From: Microbacterium sp. MYb45
GTDB lineage: Bacteria > Actinomycetota > Actinomycetes > Actinomycetales > Microbacteriaceae
Direction of reading: 5' to 3'
Assembly: GCF_002979655.1 (NCBI RefSeq)
Contig: NZ_PCPG01000011.1
Span: 1-64,000, forward strand
Length of the DNA: 64,000 bases
Shown here: positions 17,111 through 25,340 of the stretch, piece after piece
How the letters are laid out: each line of letters begins with the position of its first letter
Position numbering within the stretch: the stretch's first letter is position 1
Position numbers and translations under genes: made by a program
The notes under the pieces: model-generated
Told to the model about the DNA's origin: nothing
The model's database searches: none
Seen by the model: the letters and a program-made list of their open reading frames with translations, nothing else

Positions 17111-17122
17111 TACATCGATGTA
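17111..17122. promoter_or_regulatory. LacI operator TACATCGATGTA between oxidase and LacI genes
   Basis: This is a perfect 12-base palindrome in the 78-base divergent promoter region. The same core recurs, extended to 16 bases, at 18249-18264 before the binding-protein gene. The shared core makes the LacI at 17160-18206 the obvious binder. It would control both the oxidase and its own gene from this site. Confidence 0.75.
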
Positions 17123-17159
17123 CTGGGCCCGCTCCCGGCCTCGACGCTAGGCTGACCGG

Positions 17160-18206
17160 ATGACAGCGCAGCCGCCGCCCCGCGCCACGATGAAGGACGT
17201 CGCGGCCCTCGCCGGGGTGTCGACGAAGACCGTCTCGAACGTGGTCACCGGCACGGTTCCCGTCAACGACAGCACACGGGCCAAGGTCGAGTCGGCGATG
17301 GCGCAGCTCGACTTCGTGCCCAACCTCAGCGCCAGGGGGCTGCGCAAGGGACGCTCCGGGATCATCGCCGTCGCCCTCCCCGACCTCGCCACCGCATTCT
17401 CGGCCGAGCTCGTGCACCGCATCGTCGAGGCCGCCCATGAGCGAGGTCTCGCCGTGCAGATCGAGGAGACGGCATCCGAGCCCGAGCGCGAGAAGGAGCT
17501 GGTGTCCCGCGCACGCGCGCACCTGGTCGACGGCCTCATCCTGAACCCGATCCGCCTCGAGGACAGCGTGCTGAAGTACGCCGACCGCCTGCCGCCGCTG
17601 GTGGTGATCGGCGAGGTCGAGCAGAACCGCGCCGACCACGTGCGCATCGACAGCAGGCAGGCCGCGGCCGATGCCACGCGTCACGTGCTCTCCCGCGGCG
17701 CGACCCGTGTCGCGGTGGTCGGCGCCGACGACGATCCGGCGATCGCCACCGCCACCAGCCGCCTGCGCCTCGAGGGGGTGCACGATGCGCTGCGCGAAGC
17801 GGGCATCCCCCGGGATCCCGCTCTCGAGATCAACCGCCTCCCGTGGTCGATGGGCGGTGGGGCGGAGGCCGTGCGCATGCTGCTCGACCGTCGCGTGTCC
17901 TTCGACGCGATCGTCGCGTTCACGGATTCGCTCGCGCTCGGGGCGCTGCACACGCTGCACGACAACGGCATCCGCGTGCCCGACGACGTGATCGTGACCG
18001 GCTTCGACGACGTCGAGTTCTCGCGGTACACCTCCCCGGCCCTGACCTCGGTGGCGTTCGATCGGCGGGCGTTCGCGATCGCGGCGCTCGGTCTGCTCGA
18101 ATCGCGCATGGACGACCGGGCCGCTCCCCCGCGCGCCCTCACCCTCTCGCATCACCTGCTGGAGCGCGCGAGCACGCAGGGGCGCCCGCGCGGTTACCGC
18201 CCCTGA
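17160..18206 (+). CDS. LacI-family transcriptional regulator (module C)
   Basis: A 348-residue LacI protein with HTH ATMKDVAALAGVSTKTVSNVVTG (about residues 9-31), hinge PNLSARGLRKGRSG and an effector domain with FTDSLALGALHTLHDNGIRVPDDVIVTGFDDVEF. It starts at ATG 17160, 38 bases from the TACATCGATGTA palindrome. Downstream, 95 bases separate it from the transporter, and that gap holds the longer copy of the same palindrome. It thus likely represses itself, the alditol oxidase and the CUT1-GH51 operon. The C-terminus ends in a short Arg/Pro tail. Confidence 0.94.
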   Translation: MTAQPPPRATMKDVAALAGVSTKTVSNVVTGTVPVNDSTRAKVESAMAQLDFVPNLSARGLRKGRSGIIAVALPDLATAFSAELVHRIVEAAHERGLAVQIEETASEPEREKELVSRARAHLVDGLILNPIRLEDSVLKYADRLPPLVVIGEVEQNRADHVRIDSRQAAADATRHVLSRGATRVAVVGADDDPAIATATSRLRLEGVHDALREAGIPRDPALEINRLPWSMGGGAEAVRMLLDRRVSFDAIVAFTDSLALGALHTLHDNGIRVPDDVIVTGFDDVEFSRYTSPALTSVAFDRRAFAIAALGLLESRMDDRAAPPRALTLSHHLLERASTQGRPRGYRP

Positions 18207-18248
18207 CATCCGCCACTCCTGGGTCTCGATCTGATGCTTGCGCCGTCG

Positions 18249-18264
18249 ATTACATCGATGTAAT
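18249..18264. promoter_or_regulatory. LacI operator ATTACATCGATGTAAT before module C transporter
   Basis: This is a perfect 16-base palindrome 37 bases upstream of the binding-protein start. Its core equals the palindrome at 17111-17122. Such a long perfect match twice in one locus is strong support for a dedicated LacI operator. Confidence 0.82.
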
Positions 18265-18301
18265 GATGAGGCGTCCCCCGCACAGTCACGAAGGAGTGAC
18301 G

Positions 18302-19639
18302 ATGACACCCCCACTCGATCTGTCCCGCAGGCAGTTCCTCACCGCCGCCTCGCTCGCCGCCGGCACGGCACTGCTCGCCGGTTGCGCGCCCGGCACGACC
18401 CCCGGCTCCGGCCCGCAGACGCTGCAGTTCTGGCACCTGCTCTCCGGCGGCGACGGCGTGACGATGTCGTCACTGCTAGATCAGGTCAACGGCGCGCAGT
18501 CCGCGTTCCGCATCCGCCCGACCGTGCTCGCCTGGGGCACCCCGTATTACACGAAGCTCGCGATGGCGGGCGCCGGCGGCCGCGCCCCCGACGTCGCCAT
18601 CATGCACGCGACGCGCACGGTCGGCTGGGCGCCCGGCGGACTGCTCGACACCTGGGACCTCGACCGTCTCGCCGAGCTCGGCGTCGACAGCTCGACCTTC
18701 CCGAAGCCGATCTGGGAGAAGGGCTTCGTGGGCGACGACATGTACAGCGTCGCGCTCGACGCGCACCCCTTCGTGATGATGTTCAACACCGACGTGTGCG
18801 ATGCCGCCGGGGTCCTCGACTCCGACGGAAAGCTGCAGGAGACGAGCTCGCCCGAGGAGTTCCTCGAGCAGCTGCGCACCGTGAGCGGCACCGCATCCGG
18901 ACACGCCCTCTCGTACGGCTACCTCGGCGACGGCGCGCAGATGTGGCGCCTGTTCTACACCTTCTACTCGCAGCACGGCGGCGCCATGGAGCTGCCCGCC
19001 GGCGGGCCGGCCGTGATCGACAAAGACGTCGCGGTCGAATCGCTCACGCTCATGCAGACCTTGCTCGACGGCGAGATCGCGGCCGCCCAGAACGACTACG
19101 GCAGCGCCATCGCCGAGTTCGCCACCGGCAAGAGCGGCATGCTCTTCACCGGAGTCTGGGAGCTGCGCACCATGCAGGCCGCCGGCATCCCGTTCGACGC
19201 CACCATGATCCCGACGCTCTACGGCACCCCGGCTGTCTACGCCGACTCGCACTCCTTCGTCCTCCCGCACCAGTCCAGTGCCGACCCCGTGCGGCGCGAT
19301 CTCACCTACGAGTTCGTCGCCGACATGCTGAAGAACTCCTTCGGCTGGGCCGAGGCCGGCCACATCCCCGCGTTCCTCCCCGTGACCGAATCCCCCGAGT
19401 ACGCCGACCTCATCCCCCAGGCGAACTACGCCGAGGCGGCACAGCACGTCGTGTACGACCCGACCGCATGGTTCACCGGGTCGGGCTCCAACTTCCAGGC
19501 CGAGTTCGGTGCGGCCGTGCAGAACGTGCTGCTCTCGGGCGACGACCCGGCGGCCGCGATCGACCGCTTCGAGGCACGGGTGAACACCCTGCTCCGACAG
19601 CCGAACCCGGCAGACCCCGAAGGGACGTTCGGATCATGA
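18302..19639 (+). CDS. CUT1 substrate-binding lipoprotein with twin-arginine signal (module C)
   Basis: A 445-residue family-1 binding protein. The N-terminus SRRQFL (residues 8-13) fits the Tat consensus, followed by a hydrophobic core and lipobox LAGC with Cys28. The mature part begins LQFWHLLSGGDGVTMSSLLDQVN. AAGGAG lies 5 bases before the ATG. Its stop overlaps the next permease start (ATGA), so the three transporter genes are translationally coupled. It would capture an arabinan- or xylan-derived oligosaccharide, inferred from the GH51 downstream. Export in folded form through Tat is predicted from the RR motif only. Confidence 0.92.
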   Translation: MTPPLDLSRRQFLTAASLAAGTALLAGCAPGTTPGSGPQTLQFWHLLSGGDGVTMSSLLDQVNGAQSAFRIRPTVLAWGTPYYTKLAMAGAGGRAPDVAIMHATRTVGWAPGGLLDTWDLDRLAELGVDSSTFPKPIWEKGFVGDDMYSVALDAHPFVMMFNTDVCDAAGVLDSDGKLQETSSPEEFLEQLRTVSGTASGHALSYGYLGDGAQMWRLFYTFYSQHGGAMELPAGGPAVIDKDVAVESLTLMQTLLDGEIAAAQNDYGSAIAEFATGKSGMLFTGVWELRTMQAAGIPFDATMIPTLYGTPAVYADSHSFVLPHQSSADPVRRDLTYEFVADMLKNSFGWAEAGHIPAFLPVTESPEYADLIPQANYAEAAQHVVYDPTAWFTGSGSNFQAEFGAAVQNVLLSGDDPAAAIDRFEARVNTLLRQPNPADPEGTFGS

Positions 19640-20583
19640 CCTCCGCCACCGACTCCACCCGCACGATCGTCACCGGGTCCCGCACCACCCCGCGCGGACG
19701 CCGCGCCGGCTCCCGCAACCGCGAGCAGCTCATCAGCTGGGTCTTCCTCGCACCGTTCCTCGTGGCCTTCGCCCTGTTCCTGGTCTGGCCGATCATCCAC
19801 GGATTCATCCTCAGCTTCACCGACCAGTCCCTCACCGGGGCCGGCGGCTCGTTCATCGGATTCGCCAACTACGCCGAGGCGTTCGTCGACCCGAAGATGT
19901 GGCAGTCGATGGGCAACACCGTCTGGTTCACGCTGCTCTCCACGGTGCCCCTCGTCGTGATCGCCCTCGCGATGGCGGCCCTCGTCGACCGCGGCATCCC
20001 CGGCCAGTGGCTCTGGCGCCTGTCGTTCTTCATGCCGTTCCTGCTCGCCTCCACCGTGATCTCGCAGATCTGGGTCTGGATCTTCAACCCCCAGGTCGGC
20101 GCGGCCAACAACATCCTGGAGTTCTTCGGGCTCGAGCCGCTCGCGTGGCTGCAGAACCCCGAGACCAACATGCTGTCGATCGTGATCGCCACCGTCTGGT
20201 GGACGGTCGGCTTCAACTTCCTGCTCTACCTCGCGGCGATGCAGAACATCCCGCCGCAGCAGTACGAGGCCGCGTCCCTCGACGGCGCCGGCGCCTGGCG
20301 CCAGTTCTGGTCGATCACGCTCCCGCAGCTGGGACCGGCGACGGTGCTCATCCTGATCCTGCAGATCCTCGCCTCGCTCAAGCTGTTCGACCAGGCGTAC
20401 CAGATGCTCGGCGGGGTCGCGAGCGACACCACGCGCTCGATCGTGCAGTACATCTACGAGGCCGGCTTCGTCAGTTACCGGTTCGGCTACTCGGCCGCCA
20501 TCTCCTACGTCTTCTTCGCTCTCATCGTCATCCTCGGCGTCGCGCAGGCCCTGATCACGCGCCGCCGGAAGGAGCAGTTCTGA
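19636..20583 (+). CDS. CUT1 sugar ABC permease, MalF/UgpA-type (module C)
   Basis: A 315-residue permease with a first membrane helix VFLAPFLVAFALFLVWPIIHGFILSF and about five more. The EAA loop is QYEAASLDGAGAWRQFWSITLPQLGP. It overlaps the binding-protein gene by 4 bases at its start and the next permease by 3 bases (TGATG) at its end. It forms the channel with the 20583-21509 product. No ATPase is present in the module, so a shared ATPase is assumed. Confidence 0.93.
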   Translation: MTSATDSTRTIVTGSRTTPRGRRAGSRNREQLISWVFLAPFLVAFALFLVWPIIHGFILSFTDQSLTGAGGSFIGFANYAEAFVDPKMWQSMGNTVWFTLLSTVPLVVIALAMAALVDRGIPGQWLWRLSFFMPFLLASTVISQIWVWIFNPQVGAANNILEFFGLEPLAWLQNPETNMLSIVIATVWWTVGFNFLLYLAAMQNIPPQQYEAASLDGAGAWRQFWSITLPQLGPATVLILILQILASLKLFDQAYQMLGGVASDTTRSIVQYIYEAGFVSYRFGYSAAISYVFFALIVILGVAQALITRRRKEQF

Positions 20584-21509
20584 TGTCCACCGCCACCGCA
20601 TCCCCCCTCGCCCCCACCGCAACCGAGACGATCACGACGGCGTCGTCGCGTCGCCCCCGGCGCTCGCACCTGCCCGGCCAGAAGCCGTTCGGGCCGCTCC
20701 GCATCACCGCGTTCGTCGTGCTGCTGCTGCTCGCCATCGGCTGGCTGCTGCCGTTCCTCTGGGCGGTCGCGACCGCGTTCAAAACCGAGACGGATGCCGC
20801 ATCCGGCGACCCCGGCTGGATCGGCGCGAGCGGACCCACCATCGAGGCGTTCACCGCGATCCTCTCGCAGGGCAACGTCTACACCTGGGCGCTGAACAGC
20901 CTGCTCACCTCCGTGGCGATCACCGTGATCACCCTGGCGATCTCGGCACTCGCGGCCTACGCCTTCTCGCGCCTGGACTTCACCGGCCGCAAGTGGCTGT
21001 TCGTGGTGATCATCGCCTCGATCGTCGTGCCGCCGCAGGTGCTGATCATCCCCCTGTTCTACGAGATGCTCGCGTTCAACATGGTCGACACCTACTGGGG
21101 TCTGATCCTGCCGCAGGTCGTGGCCCCCGCGATGGTGTTCATCCTCAAGCGGTTCTTCGACGCCATCCCGATCGAGCTGGAAGACGCGGCGCGCGTCGAC
21201 GGCGCCGGCCGGTTCCGGATCTTCTGGTCGATCGTGCTGCCGCTCTCCCGTCCGATCATGGCCTCGGTCGCGATCTTCGTGTTCATCAGCGCATGGAACA
21301 ACTTCCTCTGGCCGTTCCTCGTGATCAACGACACGACGCTGATGACGCTGCCGGTCGGACTCCAGACCGTGATCAGCGCCTACGGCGTGCAGTACGCCCA
21401 GGTCATGGCGCAGGCGGTGCTCGCGGCGCTGCCGCTCATCATCGTGTTCATGATCTTCCAGAAGCAGATCGTCAAGGGAGTCGCGACGAGCGGCTTCGGC
21501 GGTCAGTAG
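20583..21509 (+). CDS. CUT1 sugar ABC permease, MalG/UgpE-type (module C)
   Basis: A 308-residue permease. An unusually long Thr/Ser-rich cytoplasmic tail (about 38 residues) precedes the first helix ITAFVVLLLLAIGWLLPFLWAV. The EAA-type loop is LEDAARVDGAGRFRIFWSIVLPLSRP, with Asp in place of the usual Glu. The C-terminus FQKQIVKGVATSGFGG has the family's usual shape. It starts within TGATG shared with the upstream gene. The GH51 gene follows 39 bases later with its own ribosome site, completing the operon. Confidence 0.93.
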   Translation: MSTATASPLAPTATETITTASSRRPRRSHLPGQKPFGPLRITAFVVLLLLAIGWLLPFLWAVATAFKTETDAASGDPGWIGASGPTIEAFTAILSQGNVYTWALNSLLTSVAITVITLAISALAAYAFSRLDFTGRKWLFVVIIASIVVPPQVLIIPLFYEMLAFNMVDTYWGLILPQVVAPAMVFILKRFFDAIPIELEDAARVDGAGRFRIFWSIVLPLSRPIMASVAIFVFISAWNNFLWPFLVINDTTLMTLPVGLQTVISAYGVQYAQVMAQAVLAALPLIIVFMIFQKQIVKGVATSGFGGQ

Positions 21510-21548
21510 TCCCCCACCCGGCTCGAGAGCCAGAAATCTAGGAGAGCA

Positions 21549-23084
21549 ATGTCTCAGGCCCGCATCACCATCGACCGCGACTTCACGATCGCCGACGTCC
21601 CCCGGAGGCTCTTCGGCTCGTTCGTCGAGCACATGGGGCGCTGCGTCTACACCGGCATCTACGAGCCGGGGCACCCGCAGGCCGACGAGCGCGGTTTCCG
21701 GCAGGACGTGCTGGCGCTCGTGAAGGAGATGGGACCCACCGTGGTCCGCTACCCCGGCGGCAACTTCGTCTCGGGCTACCGCTGGGAAGACGGCGTCGGC
21801 CCGGTCGAGGACCGGCCGGTGCGCATCGACGGCGCCTGGCACACGATCGAGACGAACGCCTTCGGCCTGCACGAGTTCATGGACTGGGCGAAGGAGGCGG
21901 ATGTCGAGGTGATGGAGGCCGTCAACCTCGGCACCCGCGGCGTCGAGGAGGCGCGCGCGCTCGTCGAGTACGCGAACCACCCCGGCGGCACGTACTGGTC
22001 GGATCTGCGCCGCAAGAACGGTGCGGAGCAGCCCTTCGACATCAAGCTGTGGTGCCTGGGCAACGAGCTGGACGGCCCCTGGCAGATCGGCGGCAAGACC
22101 GCGACCGAGTACGGGCGGCTCGCCCAGGAGTCCGCCAAGGCGATGCGTCTGGTCGACCCGTCGATCGAGCTCGTCGCGGTCGGCTCGTCGGGGCGGACGA
22201 TGCCGACGTTCGGCACCTGGGAGCACACGGTTCTCACCCACGCCTACGACGAGGTCGACTTCGTCTCGATGCACGCGTACTACCAGGAGCACGACGGCGA
22301 CGCCGAGTCGTTCCTCGCCGAGTCCGTCGACATGGACGCGTTCATCGAGGGTGTCATCGCCACGATCGACGCGGTCAAAGCGTCCGGCAAGCACACGAAG
22401 CAGATCGACATCTCGTTCGACGAGTGGAACGTGTGGGACCAGGTGAAGTACAACGACGTCGAGGCGAAGGAGATCGAGAAGGCCGGATGGCGTCAGCATC
22501 CGCGACTCATCGAGGACACGTACTCGGTGACGGATGCCGTCGTGGTCGGCACCCTGCTCAACAGCCTGCTGCGGCACGGTGACCGCGTGAAGATCGCCAA
22601 CCAGGCGCAGCTCGTGAACGTGATCGCCCCGATCCGCTCGGAGGAGAACGGTCCGGCCTGGCGGCAGACGAGCTTCTGGCCGTTCGAGCGGATGGCTCGG
22701 CTCGCGAAGGGCCGCATCCTGCGCCTCGCGGTGTCGGCTCCGCAGATCGAGACGAAGCGCTACGGCGGGGTCGACGCTGTCGACGCGGCGGCGACCTGGG
22801 ACGAGGCGACCGGACGGGTGGTCGTGTTCGTCGCGAACCGCTCACTCGACGAGTCGAGCGATCTGACGATCGACCTGCACGGACTCGGCGATCTGCGCGT
22901 GGTCACCGCCGAGACCCTGACCATCCCGGAGGGCGGCGACCGTCACACCTCGAACCTCGAGACCACGCCCGACAGCGTGCACATGGTGCCGCTCGGGGCC
23001 GCCGAGGTCGTCGACGGCGCCGTGCGTGCGACGCTGCCGCCACTGTCGTGGTCGGTGATCGAGCTCGACGCCGCTCGGGCCTGA
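21549..23084 (+). CDS. GH51 alpha-L-arabinofuranosidase (module C)
   Basis: A 511-residue cytoplasmic enzyme of GH51. The fold signature FGSFVEHMGRCVYTGIYEPGHP opens it and the retaining glutamates are in place: LGNELDG gives acid/base Glu173 and FDEWNVW gives nucleophile Glu292, spacing as in known arabinofuranosidases. The C-terminal beta domain carries the end motif LPPLSWSVIEL. GGAG lies just upstream of the ATG. It has no signal peptide and would release L-arabinose from short arabino-oligosaccharides brought in by the upstream transporter. A close paralogue lies at 48673-50217. It ends the module C operon; the next gene is convergent. Confidence 0.95.
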   Translation: MSQARITIDRDFTIADVPRRLFGSFVEHMGRCVYTGIYEPGHPQADERGFRQDVLALVKEMGPTVVRYPGGNFVSGYRWEDGVGPVEDRPVRIDGAWHTIETNAFGLHEFMDWAKEADVEVMEAVNLGTRGVEEARALVEYANHPGGTYWSDLRRKNGAEQPFDIKLWCLGNELDGPWQIGGKTATEYGRLAQESAKAMRLVDPSIELVAVGSSGRTMPTFGTWEHTVLTHAYDEVDFVSMHAYYQEHDGDAESFLAESVDMDAFIEGVIATIDAVKASGKHTKQIDISFDEWNVWDQVKYNDVEAKEIEKAGWRQHPRLIEDTYSVTDAVVVGTLLNSLLRHGDRVKIANQAQLVNVIAPIRSEENGPAWRQTSFWPFERMARLAKGRILRLAVSAPQIETKRYGGVDAVDAAATWDEATGRVVVFVANRSLDESSDLTIDLHGLGDLRVVTAETLTIPEGGDRHTSNLETTPDSVHMVPLGAAEVVDGAVRATLPPLSWSVIELDAARA

Positions 23085-23120
23085 GACGTCCGGCGGGCTC
23101 GGCGCTCAGGGCAACCACTC

Positions 23121-24125
23121 TCAGGGCCAGTCGACGGCCTCCAGGACCGGCCAGGCGCCGTCCGAGGCGTTCGCGATGACGGTCCCCGTCACGCTCGATT
23201 CGGGGTCGTGCCAGGTGCGCGCCGAGACTCCGGCGTCGTACCCCTCGAGGATCACGGTGCCCGATTCCCATCCGCGCCAGAAGCCCCGCGCGTAGCGCAT
23301 GTTCTCGTCCTCGACCTCGTTCAGCGGTTCGGTGAGCACGGCCAGCATCTGCGCGCTCACGATCCGGTGATCGAACAGCGCCGTCCAGAACGCGTGCAGA
23401 TCGGCGGCCGTCGTGGCCGCGCCGCCGTCTCCGCTCCCGCGCACCGGCAGGTGGAGCACGTTCGTGCGGTCGTCGGTGTCGCCCAGGTACCCGAGAGCGA
23501 GATCCCCCGGCATGTCGTCGGTGCGGGGATATCCGCTCGACGCCATCCCGGCGGGAGCGAAGACGCGCTCCTGGACGAGCTCGTGGAACGGCGTCTTCGA
23601 CGCGCGCTCCGCCACCAGCGCCAGCAGCACGAAACCGCTGTTGCAGTAGGCGAATCGCGAGCCCGGCGCGCTCACCTGCGGCCGGCCGTCGAGTACCGGC
23701 ACGAACGCCTCGGTGTTGTCGAGCTCATGCAGGGGGCGGTCGATCACGTAGTCGGTGATCGAACCGCTCGACTCGTCGATGTAGTCGCCGATGCCCGACG
23801 TGTGGGACAGCAGGTGCTCGACCGTGACGGCGTCGTCGACGAGCGGGAGATCGTCGCCGAGGAAGGGCCTCACCAGGTCGTCGAGCGCGAGCGTCCCGTC
23901 ATCGACGAGCGCTCCGATCGTGACCGCGGTGAAACCCTTCGCGATGCTGGCGACGCCGCACCGGCTCTCCGCCGCCATCGGCAGGCCGTGGGCGCGGTCC
24001 GCGAGCCCGTACCCGCGGGCGAACGGTTCTTCGCCGGGACGGTCGACGCGGATCACCCCGCTGAATCCATTGGCTTCGGCGGCCTCGTGCAGGGCCAGTG
24101 CGACAGCTGTTCTCGCAGTGGTCAT
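23121..24125 (-). CDS. Serine hydrolase, beta-lactamase class C-like family
   Basis: A 334-residue cytoplasmic protein of the PF00144 beta-lactamase/esterase family. The nucleophile motif SxxK is SIAK (Ser60-Lys63), the second motif YxN is YCN (Tyr160-Asn162), and LLSHTSGIGDY is the usual family landmark. There is no signal peptide, so a role in antibiotic resistance is unlikely; esterase, transesterase or D-aminopeptidase activity is more plausible. It follows the LacI gene by 46 bases on the same strand, so the two are likely co-transcribed. It may de-esterify acylated sugars taken up by module D, which is inference from context. It converges with the GH51 gene. Confidence 0.88.
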   Translation of the reverse strand: MTTARTAVALALHEAAEANGFSGVIRVDRPGEEPFARGYGLADRAHGLPMAAESRCGVASIAKGFTAVTIGALVDDGTLALDDLVRPFLGDDLPLVDDAVTVEHLLSHTSGIGDYIDESSGSITDYVIDRPLHELDNTEAFVPVLDGRPQVSAPGSRFAYCNSGFVLLALVAERASKTPFHELVQERVFAPAGMASSGYPRTDDMPGDLALGYLGDTDDRTNVLHLPVRGSGDGGAATTAADLHAFWTALFDHRIVSAQMLAVLTEPLNEVEDENMRYARGFWRGWESGTVILEGYDAGVSARTWHDPESSVTGTVIANASDGAWPVLEAVDWP

Positions 24126-24171
24126 GTGTCCGTACCCCTTCTCGTACTCGTCTTCGCTGACGGGTCTTCTC

Positions 24172-25176
24172 TTACTCGTTTCCGATCGCGGCGGTGGTCG
24201 CCCGCACGACCAGTCTGGTGGGTAGCGTGACGTGCATCTCCTCGACGGGCTGCCCGGCGAGGAGGGCGAAGACCATCTCGGCCGCCACCGACCCCAGGCG
24301 TCGCATCGGCTGCTGGATCGTGGTGAGAGGCAGGGCGCGGCGGGAGGCCTCCGGCACGTCGTCGAACCCCACCACCGAGAGGTCTTCCGGCACCCGGAGC
24401 CCGAGCTCGTGCGCGACCTCGATCACGGCGATGGCCGAGAGGTCGTTCGCGGCGAACACGGCCGTGGGCCGCGAAGGCCCGGCCAGCAGGATCCGCGCCG
24501 AATCCCTCGTGGCCTCGAGCTCGTAGCGACCGGAGCGGATCAGATCGGGATCGACCGGGATGCCGGCGTCGCTCAGCGCGCGTCGATACCCGGCATCGCG
24601 CAGACCCGCGGATCGCAGATCGGGGCGCCCGCCCAGGAAGCTGATGCGGCGGTGCCCGAGGTCGAGCAGGTGCCGGGTCGCCGTCAGCGCGCCGCCGAAG
24701 CTGTCCGACTCGACGGTCGGCAGGTCGGCGCGGCCGGTGTGCGGGTCGATCGCGACGACGGGGATCTCGGTCGACGCTCCGACGACCGTGGGGGTGACCA
24801 TGATCGCGGCGTCGATGAGGGTGCCGGAGAGCCGGCTGAGTGACCGCCGCTCCCACCCTTCGCCCTGTCCGTGCCGCGAACCGCTGTACGCCAGCAGGTC
24901 GAAGGCGGTGTCGTGCACGGCCGCGCCGACGCCCTTGAGGATCTCGGCGCTGAACGGCTCGAAGTCGGCCAGGAGCACCCCGATCACGCCCGTGCGTCTA
25001 GCCCGCATGCTGCTCGCCACCAGGCTCGATTCGTAGCCCAGTTCCTGCACCACATCGAGCACGCGCCGGACCGTCGCATCCGCTATCCCGTAGCGTCCGT
25101 TCACCGCCTTCGACACGGTCGACACCGAGACGCCGGCGGCCTTCGCGACGTCGTGGATCGTGGTTCTCCCGCTCAT
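24172..25176 (-). CDS. LacI-family transcriptional regulator (module D)
   Basis: A 334-residue LacI regulator. The HTH is TTIHDVAKAAGVSVSTVSKAVNGR near residues 5-28. The effector domain carries VAIDPHTGRADLPTVESDSFGGA, FAANDLSAIAVIEVAHELG and LSVVGFDDVPEA. It is divergent from the module D binding-protein gene at 25341 and lies upstream of the serine hydrolase on the same strand. The perfect palindrome GTTTTCGAAAAC, 41 bases upstream of the ATG, is the likely operator. The family's usual length is matched, with no sign of damage. Confidence 0.94.
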   Translation of the reverse strand: MSGRTTIHDVAKAAGVSVSTVSKAVNGRYGIADATVRRVLDVVQELGYESSLVASSMRARRTGVIGVLLADFEPFSAEILKGVGAAVHDTAFDLLAYSGSRHGQGEGWERRSLSRLSGTLIDAAIMVTPTVVGASTEIPVVAIDPHTGRADLPTVESDSFGGALTATRHLLDLGHRRISFLGGRPDLRSAGLRDAGYRRALSDAGIPVDPDLIRSGRYELEATRDSARILLAGPSRPTAVFAANDLSAIAVIEVAHELGLRVPEDLSVVGFDDVPEASRRALPLTTIQQPMRRLGSVAAEMVFALLAGQPVEEMHVTLPTRLVVRATTAAIGNE

Positions 25177-25217
25177 GGTCGCCCAGCGTATCCGGGGAAG
25201 CCGCCCGGATGGAAACT

Positions 25218-25229
25218 GTTTTCGAAAAC
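25218..25229. promoter_or_regulatory. LacI operator GTTTTCGAAAAC (module D)
   Basis: A perfect 12-base palindrome lies in the 164-base gap between the divergent LacI and binding-protein genes. Looser AAA/TTT arms extend it on both sides (25213-25233). Its core TTTCGAAA equals that of the twin operators of module A at 3057-3086. Confidence 0.78.
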
Positions 25230-25340
25230 GTTTGACGGTCCTCACGAACGACAGCAGACTGCAACGCGACGCGGTCACACCCCCTGATGCCGCGGCGCCT
25301 GCAGAGACGCGGCGCAACTCTCGATGAGGAGAACCATCAC

